This document shows positions 43,656 to 53,182 of a stretch of 64,000 nucleotides of DNA, one piece after another. The stretch lies in the NCBI GenBank assembly GCA_037384645.1, contig JARRNT010000017.1, positions 1 through 64,000 on the forward strand, in the 5' to 3' direction. The notes under the pieces are model-generated. The model worked only from the letters and a program-made list of their open reading frames with translations. It was not told where the DNA came from and did no database searches. Source of the stretch: RI-92 sp037384645. Lineage in GTDB: Bacteria > Pseudomonadota > Gammaproteobacteria > UBA6429 > Thiohalophilaceae. Every line of letters starts with the position of its first letter. Position 1 is the stretch's first letter. The position numbers were made by a program, and so were the translations under genes.

Positions 43656-44942
43656 ATGCAGCAAGATCACTTATCGAATGTCAGTTTTGCCAGTCTGAAT
43701 CTTCCCCCTGAACTGTTGCAAAGCATTGAATCGGCAGGATTTTCCAAGTGTACCCCAATACAGGCGGAAACCCTGCCCTTGTCCCTTGCCGGCCAGGATA
43801 TCGCCGGCCAGGCCCAGACGGGTACCGGCAAGACCGCTGCCTTTCTAATTGCCTGTTTTGCCCATCTACTGCGGCACCCGCCTCCGGCGCCACGAAAACC
43901 CACACAACCGTCCGCGTTTATCCTGGCCCCCACCCGTGAACTGGCGGTACAAATCCACAACGATGCCGAAACCCTCAACCGGGGCCTGCCATTCAGGCTG
44001 GGTCTGGCCTACGGAGGTGCCGGCTACGAGCAGCAACGCAAACAGCTGGAGGAAGGCGTCGATATCCTCATTGGCACCCCGGGACGCCTGATCGACTACT
44101 ACAAACAAAAGGTCTATGACCTGGGCGCAATCCAGGTCGTAATCCTGGACGAGGCCGATCGCATGTTTGATCTCGGCTTTATCAAGGACATCCGCTACCT
44201 GTTACGGCGCATGCCTAAACCGCAGGACCGCCTGAGCATGCTGTTTTCCGCCACCCTGTCGCACCGGGTACAGGAACTGGCCTATGAACACATGAACAAT
44301 CCGCGCCACATTTCCATCGAACCGGAGAAAATCACAGCGGAGAAGATCAAGGAAGTGGTGTTCTACCCAGCCAAGGAGGAAAAGATCCCCCTGCTGCTGG
44401 GCGTACTCAAACATACTGACCCGCACCGGGTCCTGATTTTTACCAACACCAAGCGCGCCGCAGAAAGGGTCGTGGCCTATCTGGCCGGTAACGGTTACAA
44501 GTCGGCGCTGCTGTCCGGCGACGTACCCCAGAAAAAACGCCTGCGCCTGCTCAATGCCTTTACCGCGGGCGAGCTGGATATCATGGTTGCCACGGACGTG
44601 GCGGCACGTGGCCTGCACATCCCCGAGGTCAGTCACGTAATCAATTTCGACTTACCCCAGGATGCTGAAGACTATGTCCATCGTATTGGCCGCACGGCCC
44701 GTGCCGGCGCCGAGGGTGATGCCATCAGCTTCGCCTGTGAGGAATACGTGTTTTCCCGGCCTGATATCGAGGAATACATCGGCCATAAACTGCCGGTGCA
44801 GGGGGTGACGGCGGACTACCTGCTCAGCCCCAACCCACCAGTTTGGGAAAAATCGGAAAAGGTACGCAAACATCCTCGCCAGGGGAATAAGCCCCACCCA
44901 CGTGGTGGCAGGCACCGTAACCAGCGCCGGGCCCAGTCCTGA
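43656..44942 (+). CDS. rhlB: DEAD-box RNA helicase RhlB
   Basis: ATP-dependent RNA helicase; in Escherichia coli RhlB works in the RNA degradosome. The order trxA-rho next to a divergent rhlB supports this over RhlE. All motifs are present: Q motif FSKCTPIQAE, I AQTGTGKT, II DEAD, III SAT, V ATDVAARG and VI HRIGRTARAG. The C-terminus is basic (HPRQGNKPHPRGG, RNQRR), suitable for RNA binding. The ATG at 43656 is chosen by family alignment; 43644 is also possible, and neither has a strong ribosome-binding site. Confidence 0.93.
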   Translation: MQQDHLSNVSFASLNLPPELLQSIESAGFSKCTPIQAETLPLSLAGQDIAGQAQTGTGKTAAFLIACFAHLLRHPPPAPRKPTQPSAFILAPTRELAVQIHNDAETLNRGLPFRLGLAYGGAGYEQQRKQLEEGVDILIGTPGRLIDYYKQKVYDLGAIQVVILDEADRMFDLGFIKDIRYLLRRMPKPQDRLSMLFSATLSHRVQELAYEHMNNPRHISIEPEKITAEKIKEVVFYPAKEEKIPLLLGVLKHTDPHRVLIFTNTKRAAERVVAYLAGNGYKSALLSGDVPQKKRLRLLNAFTAGELDIMVATDVAARGLHIPEVSHVINFDLPQDAEDYVHRIGRTARAGAEGDAISFACEEYVFSRPDIEEYIGHKLPVQGVTADYLLSPNPPVWEKSEKVRKHPRQGNKPHPRGGRHRNQRRAQS

Positions 44943-45063
44943 CGATTGAACCGGGCGACTGGTTTCACACTCCAAAGCCCTGCGACTGGACAAAGCGCGA
45001 CATGCCGTCTTAGCTTTTTGCAGCGATCCACAATCTGAATCCAACATTGAACTGGTGACAATA

Positions 45064-45738
45064 ATGCAAATGATGAAAATAACCTGTTTTTTACTTGCGG
45101 CCACCCTGACCCTGGGCGCCTGTGCCACGGATGAATATGGCAATCGCACGCAAATGACCGATGCGGAAAAAGGCGGCCTGATCGGTGCCGGTATCGGTGC
45201 CCTGCTCGGCCTGCAAGCCAAGGATAAAAATCGCGCCGTGCTGTATGGCATCGTCGGCGGCATTGCCGGTGCGGCTGTCGGTAATTACATGGACCAGCAG
45301 CAAAAGGATTTCGAAAAACAGCTGCATAACGAAATCCAGCGCGGAGAAATTCGGATAGCGAAACTGCCACAACACGCCCTGATGGTCACCATGACGGCGC
45401 AAACCTCGTTTGCCGTGAATTCCGCTCAGATTAAGCCCGGCTTCTACAGCACTATGGACAAGATAGCCAAGATCGTTAATCGCTACGGTAAAACCCATCT
45501 GGACCTGGTTGGCTTTACCGACAGCACGGGCTCACGCGCCTATAACCAGAAGCTCTCACTCCGACGGGCAAATAGTGTGCTGGATTATTTACGTAACAGG
45601 GGCGTTATTCCACAACGCCTGACGGCACAAGGGATGGGTGAGGACCACCCGGTTGCCAGCAACGCTACCGCTGCAGGCCGCGCCCTGAATCGACGTGTCG
45701 AGATCATTATCGAACCGGTGGTGGCACCACAAAACTGA
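45064..45738 (+). CDS. OmpA family lipoprotein with glycine zipper
   Basis: A lipoprotein of about 224 residues. The signal peptide ends in lipobox LGAC (Cys about residue 20). A glycine-zipper segment follows (GGLIGAGIGALLGLQ, GGIAGAAVGNYM). The C-terminal OmpA domain binds peptidoglycan (about 110-220; DLVGFTDSTGS, the motif LSLRRANSVLDYL, and NRRVEIII). It is like YiaD of Escherichia coli and probably sits in the outer membrane. The start is uncertain among ATGs at 45064, 45070 and 45073 and a GTG at 45055. Confidence 0.88.
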   Translation: MQMMKITCFLLAATLTLGACATDEYGNRTQMTDAEKGGLIGAGIGALLGLQAKDKNRAVLYGIVGGIAGAAVGNYMDQQQKDFEKQLHNEIQRGEIRIAKLPQHALMVTMTAQTSFAVNSAQIKPGFYSTMDKIAKIVNRYGKTHLDLVGFTDSTGSRAYNQKLSLRRANSVLDYLRNRGVIPQRLTAQGMGEDHPVASNATAAGRALNRRVEIIIEPVVAPQN

Positions 45739-45764
45739 TTCAGACAATCAAGGGAGGGGAACTC

Positions 45765-46175
45765 TTGGCCAGAAACTGGATACTCTGTCTGATGAGCGCC
45801 TGTATGTTGCAGGTGCTCATCGTCAACCCATCGTTCGCTGCCGATAAAATCAAGTATGGTGAATGGGAAATCCACATGACCGTCCACGGCATGCCCATGG
45901 AAGTTCCGTCACAGACTGAACGCATCTGCCTGGACAAACAGCATCTTGTGCCCGGCGAACAACAGTCGCACAGCTGTAACGTGAAATGGAAAATTCAGGA
46001 CACGACCGTCAGCTGGAATATCACTTGTAAAAATGGCGCCAGGGGTAGCGGCAGCGCTGTTTATCACGGAGACACGATGCAGGGCAGCAGTGTCATGACG
46101 ATGCCAGGGGCACCCATGAAACTGCGTTCCACGATTGACGGCAAATGGATCGCTGCCAAGTGTGACGTTCGCTAG
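45765..46175 (+). CDS. DUF3617 family exported protein
   Basis: 136 residues starting at TTG. The TTG is preceded by AGGGAGGGG, a strong ribosome-binding site 5 bases away, so this unusual start is well supported. A signal peptide (LMSACMLQVLIVNPSFA) leads to a periplasmic domain, KYGEWEIHMTVHGMPMEVP, with Cys pairs in ERICLDK, HSCNVKW and NITCKNG, typical of DUF3617. Function unknown. It is 26 bases after the OmpA-type lipoprotein and converges with hemF. Confidence 0.82.
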   Translation: MARNWILCLMSACMLQVLIVNPSFAADKIKYGEWEIHMTVHGMPMEVPSQTERICLDKQHLVPGEQQSHSCNVKWKIQDTTVSWNITCKNGARGSGSAVYHGDTMQGSSVMTMPGAPMKLRSTIDGKWIAAKCDVR

Positions 46176-46185
46176 CGCGACTGTT

Positions 46186-47097
46186 TCAGACCAGCCAGTC
46201 GCGTGGCTGCAGGTATTTTGAATACAGTTCTGCCTCTGGCGAACCCTCCGGCGGCTGCCAGTCATAACGCCAGCTTACCAGCGGTGGCAGCGACATCAGG
46301 ATCGATTCTGTACGGCCACCACTTTGCAAACCGAACAGCGTGCCACGATCGTAGACCAGGTTGAACTCAACGTAACGACCACGCCGGTATAACTGAAACT
46401 CACGTTCCCGCTCGTCATAAGGCGTCGCTTTGCGTTTGCTGACGATGGGACAGTAAGCCGGGACGTAATGGTCTCCGACACTGCGCATGAAACCAAAGCA
46501 GGTATCAAAATCCCACTCGTTAAGGTCGTCAAAAAACAGTCCGCCGATACCGCGCGGTTCATCGCGGTGTTTAAGATAAAAGTACTCGTCACACCACTGC
46601 TTAAAGCGCGGATAGACGTCTTTGCCAAATGGCTCGCAGGCCTCATGCGCAGTACGATGCCAATGTATACAGTCTTCATCAAACCCGTAATACGGGGTCA
46701 GGTCAAAACCACCACCGAACCACCACACCGGATCTGCACCCGGTTTTTCAGCGATAAAAAAACGTACATTGGCATGCGAGGTCGGGACATATGGGTTGCG
46801 TGGATGAATCACCAGGGACACGCCCATGGCCTGAAAGGATCGGCCCGCCAGTTCCGGGCGATGGGCGGTGGCAGACGGTGGCAACCCTTCACCATAAACA
46901 TGGGAAAAATTGATCCCGGCCTTTTCGAATACAGCGCCTTCTTCCAGCACGCGGGAACGACCGCCTCCCCCTGCATCTCGCGCCCAGCTGTCTTCACGAA
47001 ACTGTGCAGCTGTCTCTTCCGCTTCCAGTGCGGCGCAAATGCTGTCCTGTAAGCCGAGCAGATACTGCTTCACGGCCTGTGCATCAACCTGACTCAT
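46186..47097 (-). CDS. hemF: Oxygen-dependent coproporphyrinogen III oxidase HemF
   Basis: Converts coproporphyrinogen III to protoporphyrinogen IX using oxygen, in the cytoplasm. 303 residues, the family length. VIHPRNPYVPTSHANVR, GGGFDLTPYYGF, FDDLNEWDF and EFNLVYDRGTLFGLQSGGR are diagnostic. It points to aerobic heme synthesis. It follows tsaC by 12 bases, a common gammaproteobacterial arrangement. Confidence 0.98.
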   Translation of the reverse strand: MSQVDAQAVKQYLLGLQDSICAALEAEETAAQFREDSWARDAGGGGRSRVLEEGAVFEKAGINFSHVYGEGLPPSATAHRPELAGRSFQAMGVSLVIHPRNPYVPTSHANVRFFIAEKPGADPVWWFGGGFDLTPYYGFDEDCIHWHRTAHEACEPFGKDVYPRFKQWCDEYFYLKHRDEPRGIGGLFFDDLNEWDFDTCFGFMRSVGDHYVPAYCPIVSKRKATPYDEREREFQLYRRGRYVEFNLVYDRGTLFGLQSGGRTESILMSLPPLVSWRYDWQPPEGSPEAELYSKYLQPRDWLV

Positions 47098-47109
47098 TTT
47101 ACTTCCTCG

Positions 47110-47679
47110 TTATCCGGCGCGAATGATCTTACCAGTCCGGCCGTCCCGGATCTCGCTGGGTTTGTCGGCGCCACCTGTCTCGCCAACGAGAACCAGATCA
47201 ATCTCGCCATCGAACTCAGCGATCACCTCGTCCAGCTGTTTTGCCGGTGCCTGATCGCTGCGGTTGGCGCTGGTGGATACCAGTGGCCCGTCGAAGGCTT
47301 CACACAGGGCGTGCACCTGGGCATGGGCACTGACACGCACGGCAAGCGTATCATGCTCGCCGCGCAGCCAGCTTGAAACCTGTGGGGCAGCCGGCAACAA
47401 CCAGGTCACGGGACCCGGCCAGCTGGCGCGTACCTTTGCCCAGGTAGCTGGTGTTATTGCGGCTAGCTGGAGATAGGGATGTAATTGCCGCTCATTGGCG
47501 GCGATAAGAATCAGCCCCTTGTGCGCGGGACGTTGCTTTAGTTGTAACAGCTTTTCGATAGCGTGCCGGTTTTGCGGGTCGCAGCCCAGGCCAAACACCG
47601 CTTCAGTCGCATAGGCGATCACGCCACCACCCCGCAGTACCTGCGCGGCCTGATCAACATCTTCACTAATTAGCGTCAT
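47110..47679 (-). CDS. tsaC: L-threonylcarbamoyladenylate synthase TsaC
   Basis: Makes threonylcarbamoyl-AMP from threonine, bicarbonate and ATP for the t6A37 modification of tRNAs. 189 residues, the short YrdC form without a Sua5 domain. GGVIAYATEAVFGLGCDP (about 17-34), LLQLKQRPAHKGLIL, and VSTSANRSDQAPA are the family motifs. Between topA and hemF. Confidence 0.96.
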   Translation of the reverse strand: MTLISEDVDQAAQVLRGGGVIAYATEAVFGLGCDPQNRHAIEKLLQLKQRPAHKGLILIAANERQLHPYLQLAAITPATWAKVRASWPGPVTWLLPAAPQVSSWLRGEHDTLAVRVSAHAQVHALCEAFDGPLVSTSANRSDQAPAKQLDEVIAEFDGEIDLVLVGETGGADKPSEIRDGRTGKIIRAG

Positions 47680-47702
47680 GGGGATCGAAAAGTGCCTGAC
47701 TA

Positions 47703-47733
47703 CCAGACTGATTACAACCTGTAATCAGTCTGG
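47703..47733 (-). terminator. Strong hairpin after topA
   Basis: A perfect 14-bp inverted repeat (CCAGACTGATTACA and complement) with a 3-base loop, 12 bases after the topA stop. No T-run follows at once on the minus strand (TAGTCAGGCACTTTTCG), so termination may be partial. Confidence 0.65.
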
Positions 47734-47744
47734 CCTGAAACTCG

Positions 47745-50048
47745 TCAGCCCGTTGCCTGATCGGTACCGTCTTCCTCAACCTGCTCGGAAAAATTACAAT
47801 CCTGCTGCGGGCAGACCTTTTCCGCGCCACGACGCTTGGTCACCTTGAGGGTTAACATGGGCCAGCCGCATTGCGGACAGGCTTCGTCGATCGGTTCGTT
47901 CCAGACCGCGTAACTGCAGTCCGGATAACGCTCACAGGAATAGAACACCTTGCCCCGACGTGACTTGCGTTTGAGCATGTTGCCCTGCTTGCAGCTCGGG
48001 CACTTCACGCCGGTATCCTGGGGCTTTTCCAGGGGCTCGATATAGGTGCAGTCGGGATAACCGCTGCAGCCGATAAACTTGCCGTACTTGCCGTGGCGAA
48101 TCAACAGGTCGGAACCGCATTGCGGGCACTTGCGCCCGGCCACCAGTTCCTGGTGTTTTTCCTCTTCTTCGCTGTTGACGTTACGGGTGTAACTGCACTC
48201 GGGATAATTGTTGCAGCCAATAAAGCGTCCGCGCCGACCCAGGCGGATCGCAAGCTGACCACCGCATTCGGGACACTTCTCGTCGATTTCTTCGTGAGTG
48301 ACGTCCTTGCGATCGACGTTCTGCTCCTTGTCGTCCACCAGTTCCTTGAACGGCTCCCAGAAGTTTTTCATGATCGGCACCCAGTCCTGTTCACCGCGGG
48401 AGATAGCATCGAGCTCGTCTTCCATGCGCGCGGTAAAATCGTAATCGACATAATTGGTGAAGTGCTGGGTCAGGAACTTGTTGACGATGCGGCCAACATC
48501 GGTCGGGATGAAGCGCTTCTTGTCCATCTCGACATATTCGCGCTGCTGCAGGGTCGAAATGATCGAGGCATAGGTAGAAGGCCGGCCAATGCCGAATTCC
48601 TCCAGGGCTTTAACCAGTGACGCCTCGCTGTAACGCGGTGGCGGCTCGGTGAAGTGCTGTTCAGTTTTCACCTTGTTCAGGTTGACGTCGTCGCCCTCTT
48701 TCAAAGGCGGTAACAGGCGATCCTCATCATCACCGCTCTTGGCGTCATCGGAGCCTTCCTGGTACACCGCCATAAAGCCGGGGTCGACCAGGGTCGAACC
48801 GTTGGCACGGAAAACATGTTTGTCGCCGGCGTTCAGGTCCACCGAGACCGTATCCAGGGTGGCATGGATCATCTGGCAGGCCACGGTGCGCTTCCAGATC
48901 AGGTCATACAGGCGAAACTGATCCTTGCTCAGGTGTTTCTTGATTGATTCCGGCTCATGTCTGACCGATGTCGGACGAATCGCCTCGTGCGCCTCCTGGG
49001 CGTTCTTGGATTTGGTTTTGTAAGCACGTGGCTCGTCCGGCACGTTGTGCTTGCCGAAGCGCTCGGCAATATACTCGCGCAACTCCTCGATGGCCTCGTT
49101 GGCCAGGTTAACCGAGTCAGTACGCATATAGGTGATCAGGCCCACGGTCTCGCCACCGATATCGATACCTTCATACAGCTGCTGAGCAATACTCATGGTC
49201 TTCTTGGCAGTAAAGCCCAGTTTGCGCGAGGCCTCCTGCTGCATGGTCGACGTAGTAAACGGCGCCGCTGGATTGCGCTTGCGCTTTTTCTTCTCGACCT
49301 TGGTAATGTGCAACTTGCCCTGGGCAGCGGATTCGATGCTATCCCTGGCCTGACTCGCCTTTTTTTCATTGTTGATGGTAAACTGACTGAGCTTTTTGCC
49401 ATCCAGCTGGATCAGTTTGCCGGTAAACGCTGCACCATCGGATTCCACCTCGGCATCGATCGTCCAGTATTCCTTGGGCTTGAAATTCTCGATCTCGATT
49501 TCGCGCTCGACGATCAGGCGCAGAGCCGGACTTTGCACGCGACCGGCGGACAGGCCCCGCCGGATCTTTTTCCAGAGCAACGGCGACAGGTTGAAACCCA
49601 CCAGATAATCGAGTGCCCGTCGCGCCAGCTGCGCATGAATCATATCCTGCGACAGTTCGCGCGGATGTTCGACCGCATCCTGGATCGCGCGCTTGGTAAT
49701 CTCGTTGAAGGTCACACGCCCGACGTGTTTGTCCTTGAGCGCGCCACGTTCTTTCAGGATCTCAAACAGATGCCAGGAAATGGCCTCACCCTCGCGATCC
49801 GGGTCAGTTGCAAGATATAACGAATCGGCCTTTTTTAAATGCTTGGCTATTGCCTCGACGTGTTTTTCGTTTTTCTCAATCAACTGGTACTTCATGGCAA
49901 AATCATTGGCCGGGTCCACGGCGCCTTCCTTGGGCAACAAATCGCGCACGTGACCGTATGAAGCCAGGACATCGAAGTCCTTGCCCAGATACTTTTTGAT
50001 TGTCTTCGCCTTAGCCGGTGACTCGACGATGACCAGACTTTTACCCAT
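47745..50048 (-). CDS. topA: DNA topoisomerase I
   Basis: Type IA topoisomerase that relaxes negative supercoils. 767 residues. The Toprim domain has VIVESPAKAKTI (about 5-16) and TDPDREGEAISWH; the catalytic Tyr is in GLITYMRTDSV. Four C-terminal zinc ribbons begin at about residue 590: CPECGGQ, CPQCGSD, CPSCKQG and CPQCGWP, the last with CPQQDC. Between smg and tsaC. Confidence 0.98.
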   Translation of the reverse strand: MGKSLVIVESPAKAKTIKKYLGKDFDVLASYGHVRDLLPKEGAVDPANDFAMKYQLIEKNEKHVEAIAKHLKKADSLYLATDPDREGEAISWHLFEILKERGALKDKHVGRVTFNEITKRAIQDAVEHPRELSQDMIHAQLARRALDYLVGFNLSPLLWKKIRRGLSAGRVQSPALRLIVEREIEIENFKPKEYWTIDAEVESDGAAFTGKLIQLDGKKLSQFTINNEKKASQARDSIESAAQGKLHITKVEKKKRKRNPAAPFTTSTMQQEASRKLGFTAKKTMSIAQQLYEGIDIGGETVGLITYMRTDSVNLANEAIEELREYIAERFGKHNVPDEPRAYKTKSKNAQEAHEAIRPTSVRHEPESIKKHLSKDQFRLYDLIWKRTVACQMIHATLDTVSVDLNAGDKHVFRANGSTLVDPGFMAVYQEGSDDAKSGDDEDRLLPPLKEGDDVNLNKVKTEQHFTEPPPRYSEASLVKALEEFGIGRPSTYASIISTLQQREYVEMDKKRFIPTDVGRIVNKFLTQHFTNYVDYDFTARMEDELDAISRGEQDWVPIMKNFWEPFKELVDDKEQNVDRKDVTHEEIDEKCPECGGQLAIRLGRRGRFIGCNNYPECSYTRNVNSEEEEKHQELVAGRKCPQCGSDLLIRHGKYGKFIGCSGYPDCTYIEPLEKPQDTGVKCPSCKQGNMLKRKSRRGKVFYSCERYPDCSYAVWNEPIDEACPQCGWPMLTLKVTKRRGAEKVCPQQDCNFSEQVEEDGTDQATG

Positions 50049-50087
50049 AGTTTGTCCCTAGAAAAACACGAACGTTGTAAAAACGGA

Positions 50088-50109
50088 AATGCCCGCAAGA
50101 GCGGGCATT
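50088..50109 (-). terminator. Rho-independent terminator after smg
   Basis: A 9-bp perfect stem (AATGCCCGC with GCGGGCATT) and a 4-base loop; on the minus strand it is followed by TTCCGTTTTTAC. It lies about 24 bases after the smg stop and before topA, so topA probably has its own promoter or depends on read-through. Confidence 0.75.
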
Positions 50110-50132
50110 GTGCAATTCATTGCAAAGAAAGC

Positions 50133-50612
50133 TTAATGAAGATTACCCGCATTCTCATCGAAGACCAAATCTTCCATCCAGGCATAGGCTTCTTCCCTGC
50201 CCGGCTGATTGAACAACACCATCAGGACCACCCATTTAAGCTGGTCCATGTCAACTTCATCTGTATCCAGCGCCATGACCCGGTCAATCACCATTTCGCG
50301 CGCGGCATTATCAAGGACACCGACATTCTCCAGAAATTGCAGAAATCCGCGACACTCGGTATTGAGCTTCTCGCTCTCCTGTTTGGTATAGACCCGGATC
50401 GACGCATTGTGCGTTGTCGGTGTAACATCGGCACGGTCCTGTAAATCCGTGAGCCCCTCGAGCCAGTCGAAGGCCTTGCTGATCTGGCGCTGATGAAAGC
50501 CGGCCTGCTGTAGCTCGACCCGCAGTGTTTCCTCGTCCTTGTCGACCTCGACTTCATCATTCATATAGTTTTCAAACAGATACATCAGCACATCGAGGAT
50601 GTTTTCTTTCAT
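50133..50612 (-). CDS. smg: Smg family protein (DUF494)
   Basis: 159 residues from the ATG at 50612, which has GGAGTG just upstream. ENILDVLMYLFENYM, ELQQAGFHQRQISKAFDWL, and KLNTECRGFLQFLE are diagnostic. The function is not established; the gene is typically next to dprA in gamma- and betaproteobacteria. Its first 41 bases overlap the end of dprA in another frame. Confidence 0.94.
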   Translation of the reverse strand: MKENILDVLMYLFENYMNDEVEVDKDEETLRVELQQAGFHQRQISKAFDWLEGLTDLQDRADVTPTTHNASIRVYTKQESEKLNTECRGFLQFLENVGVLDNAAREMVIDRVMALDTDEVDMDQLKWVVLMVLFNQPGREEAYAWMEDLVFDENAGNLH

Positions 50613-51726
50613 CTTCACTCCTACAAAGGGCCCGGCAGTAAAGGCCAGATCCCGTCATATGGACAAAATTCTGCAATTCCAATATCAAGAGCATGGAGCA
50701 AACCGCCTCTGGCGTCAATCCACAGCGTTCCACGATATGTTCCACGCTGGTCGGCGTCGTATCCATGGCAGCGAGCAATTGCTGGTATTCAGCGGTGAGC
50801 GATGAACCTGGTTCCACCGGTCCTGGTGACTCAAGAACAGGCGCAGGCTGCAGGATAGCCCCCAGTTCCTCGAGGACATCGTTGACCGAATCCACCAGTT
50901 TCGCGCCCTCGCGCAACAAATGATGGCAGCCCTTACTGGTGGCGCTGTGAATCGAACCGGGGATAGCAAATACCTCCCTGCCCTGCTCCATGGCCTGGTG
51001 GGCCGTGATTAACGAGCCACTCTGGATACCGGCTTCCACAACCAGTACCCCACGCGCCAGGCCACTAATAATGCGATTCCGCTGTGGAAAATTCCGCGCC
51101 AACGGCGGTGTACCCAGCGGAAACTCCGAGACCAGCACGCCTTTTTCCCGGACTGCTCCCGCCAGCGCCACATGCCGCACCGGATAAACGCGATCCAGCC
51201 CGGTTCCCACTACCGCGATGGTCGCGCCATCCGCGCCCAGACAACCCCGGTGTGCTGCCGCATCAATCCCCAGCGCCAGCCCGCTGATGATGCTGAAACC
51301 CAACCGACTGAGCTGGGCGGCGAATGCCTGCGCCGTCTCCCTGCCCGCCGGTGTGGCCGAACGACTGCCGACAATGGCCAGGCTGGGGCGCTGTAACAAG
51401 CTCCAGTCACCCTCACAATACAAGACCAGTGGCGGATCGCTAATCTGGCGCAACAAGTCCGGATAATCCGGCTCATCAAAACAGATGATTCGCCGCCCCG
51501 GCTGATCCGCCCAGGCCTGTGCGGCTTCAACTGCCGACCAGTCCGGATTCAGGATGCCCTGAATGGCCTGACCTGTAAGGCCGCAAGCTGCCAAATCGCG
51601 GGCACTGGCACTAAACACCGCCTCAACAGCGGCAAAATGCTGGATCAATTGATGGGCACGCCTGGCACCCAGAACGGGATTGCATAGATTGAGCGCCAAC
51701 CAGTGGCGCAGGCTTGATTGACTCAT
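50572..51726 (-). CDS. dprA: DNA processing protein DprA
   Basis: Loads RecA on incoming single-stranded DNA during transformation. 384 residues. A SAM-like N-terminal domain (about 1-75) precedes the Rossmann-like DprA domain (about 80-290; AIVGSRSATPAGRETA, ISGLALGIDAAAHRG, NRIISGLARGVLVVEA). A winged-helix C-terminal domain follows (about 315-370). The last 41 bases overlap smg, so the C-terminal tail (RSEDERKHPRC) is encoded twice over. It is 15 bases after the LysM gene. Confidence 0.95.
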   Translation of the reverse strand: MSQSSLRHWLALNLCNPVLGARRAHQLIQHFAAVEAVFSASARDLAACGLTGQAIQGILNPDWSAVEAAQAWADQPGRRIICFDEPDYPDLLRQISDPPLVLYCEGDWSLLQRPSLAIVGSRSATPAGRETAQAFAAQLSRLGFSIISGLALGIDAAAHRGCLGADGATIAVVGTGLDRVYPVRHVALAGAVREKGVLVSEFPLGTPPLARNFPQRNRIISGLARGVLVVEAGIQSGSLITAHQAMEQGREVFAIPGSIHSATSKGCHHLLREGAKLVDSVNDVLEELGAILQPAPVLESPGPVEPGSSLTAEYQQLLAAMDTTPTSVEHIVERCGLTPEAVCSMLLILELQNFVHMTGSGLYCRALCRSEDERKHPRCADVSV

Positions 51727-51741
51727 CCTTGTCTCCTTTTG

Positions 51742-53049
51742 TCACAACTTCTTCCTGAAATTGTGCCCCGATAATGACAAGNNNNNNNNNNNNNNNNNNN
51801 NNNNNNNNNNNNNNNNNNNNNNNNNNNNNNNNNNNNNNNNNNNNNNNNNGGGAGAATACACGTAATCGAGCACATTCAGGTCTCTGTACGCTTCCATCAC
51901 CAGCGCATAACTGATTGTTTTATATGGTTTAAATACCATAGCGATACCGGCGCGCTCCTCCGGCAGCTTGACCTGGTCGTGCGTGCGCGGGTCGCGGACA
52001 ACGTTACCGGCCTGATAAACATCCAGGACATCCCCCGGTTGCAGACCATCGTCCGTTCCCTTATTAATCACGATGACATCGTATTGACCAATCTTGGTAA
52101 TCCCCCCCGCCACGGCAATAATACGTCCGGCAACATCGTTCTTGGGTGCACGCGGGTAGAAATTTAAGGGAAGGTCATCGGGTTCCTTCGGCAATAGGGA
52201 ATCGCCATTGAGGATCTCTTTATAGGACTTCGTGACCACGAGGGTCTGAGGATCACCGAGGCGAACCAGCTTGGCAACACCAAGATTAATAGCCTCGTAG
52301 CCCAGGATGTCTCCGGTTTCCGGGTCCTTGTAGGCCTTGCCTTTACGCACCACGTTAAATTCCGAGACCGACGCATTCTTGATGCCTTTGGCATAGATGC
52401 GGTCGCCCTTGCCGCTGATAACGTGATCGCCATAGTTGGCGATCACATAAGGTGCACGCTCCAGCTCATCCGCGGACACGAAAAACGGCCGGTTCAAAAA
52501 CGGGGCAATCGCCGAGCGGGGCAAGGTCGTGATGGCCTTGGTGAGTTTTTCTACCCGGACATGGGGTTTCAGTTTTACCACCGGTAACTTGGGACCATGC
52601 GAGACAGCAGGCGGCGGGGGCGGGGTGGATTCAGCACCCTCCAGCGTCAGCACTGGTCTGCCATTGACCCAGGACAGGGCAATCACGTCGCCCGGATAGA
52701 TCAGGTGCGGATTTCGGATCTCAGGATTCACGTACCAGATTTGTGGCCATAACCAGGGATCTTTGAGGAAGTGCTTGGAAATGTCCCACAGGGTATCGCC
52801 CTTTTTCACGGTGTAACGGCTGGGAATACCTGGCCGTATTGCAGTTGCAGTGGGAACCGGTGGCGGGGTTTTTGCCGCTGACTTCTCCGTTTGTGGTGCT
52901 GTTTCCTGTTTTTGCTCCATTTTTGGGGGTGGAGTGGGCTGTTTTACCGGAGCTTCCGGTGGTTTTTTAAACAGACTGCATCCTGGTAACAGCAGAACAA
53001 AGGCCAACAGTGGCAACAGATGCAAACCCGCGCGCTTATTCGTTATCAT
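51742..53049 (-). CDS. LysM peptidoglycan-binding lipoprotein (contains an assembly gap)
   Basis: About 435 residues. Lipoprotein signal with lipobox LLPGC (Cys24), then a Pro/Lys-rich linker, and one LysM domain (about 79-125; YTVKKGDTLWDISKHFLKDP, WYVNPEI), which binds peptidoglycan. A long C-terminal domain contains PFFVSADELERAPYVI, GDRIYAKGI and GITKIGQYDVIVINKGTDDG. The 68 Ns at 51782-51849 lie near the 3' end, so the last residues and the exact stop are not reliable. Genes of this type stand before dprA in many gammaproteobacteria. Probably anchored to the outer membrane and involved in envelope integrity. Confidence 0.85.
   Translation of the reverse strand: MITNKRAGLHLLPLLAFVLLLPGCSLFKKPPEAPVKQPTPPPKMEQKQETAPQTEKSAAKTPPPVPTATAIRPGIPSRYTVKKGDTLWDISKHFLKDPWLWPQIWYVNPEIRNPHLIYPGDVIALSWVNGRPVLTLEGAESTPPPPPAVSHGPKLPVVKLKPHVRVEKLTKAITTLPRSAIAPFLNRPFFVSADELERAPYVIANYGDHVISGKGDRIYAKGIKNASVSEFNVVRKGKAYKDPETGDILGYEAINLGVAKLVRLGDPQTLVVTKSYKEILNGDSLLPKEPDDLPLNFYPRAPKNDVAGRIIAVAGGITKIGQYDVIVINKGTDDGLQPGDVLDVYQAGNVVRDPRTHDQVKLPEERAGIAMVFKPYKTISYALVMEAYRDLNVLDYVYSPXXXXXXXXXXXXXXXXXXXXXXXLSLSGHNFRKKL
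51782..51849. other. Assembly gap (68 N) in the LysM lipoprotein gene
   Basis: Sixty-eight undetermined bases. Frame continuity over the gap is not certain, which makes the C-terminus of the LysM protein unreliable. Confidence 0.97.
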
Positions 53050-53182
53050 GAGCTACCCTCAAAAGAGGTCGATTTAGTTAATATTATCCCGGATAGAAAC
53101 CGAATTCAGGTACGATATCTAGTAGTATCATAATGTTAGCAGCTTTTTTTACACTTGTACTATAAATAACGCGTCAAATCCT

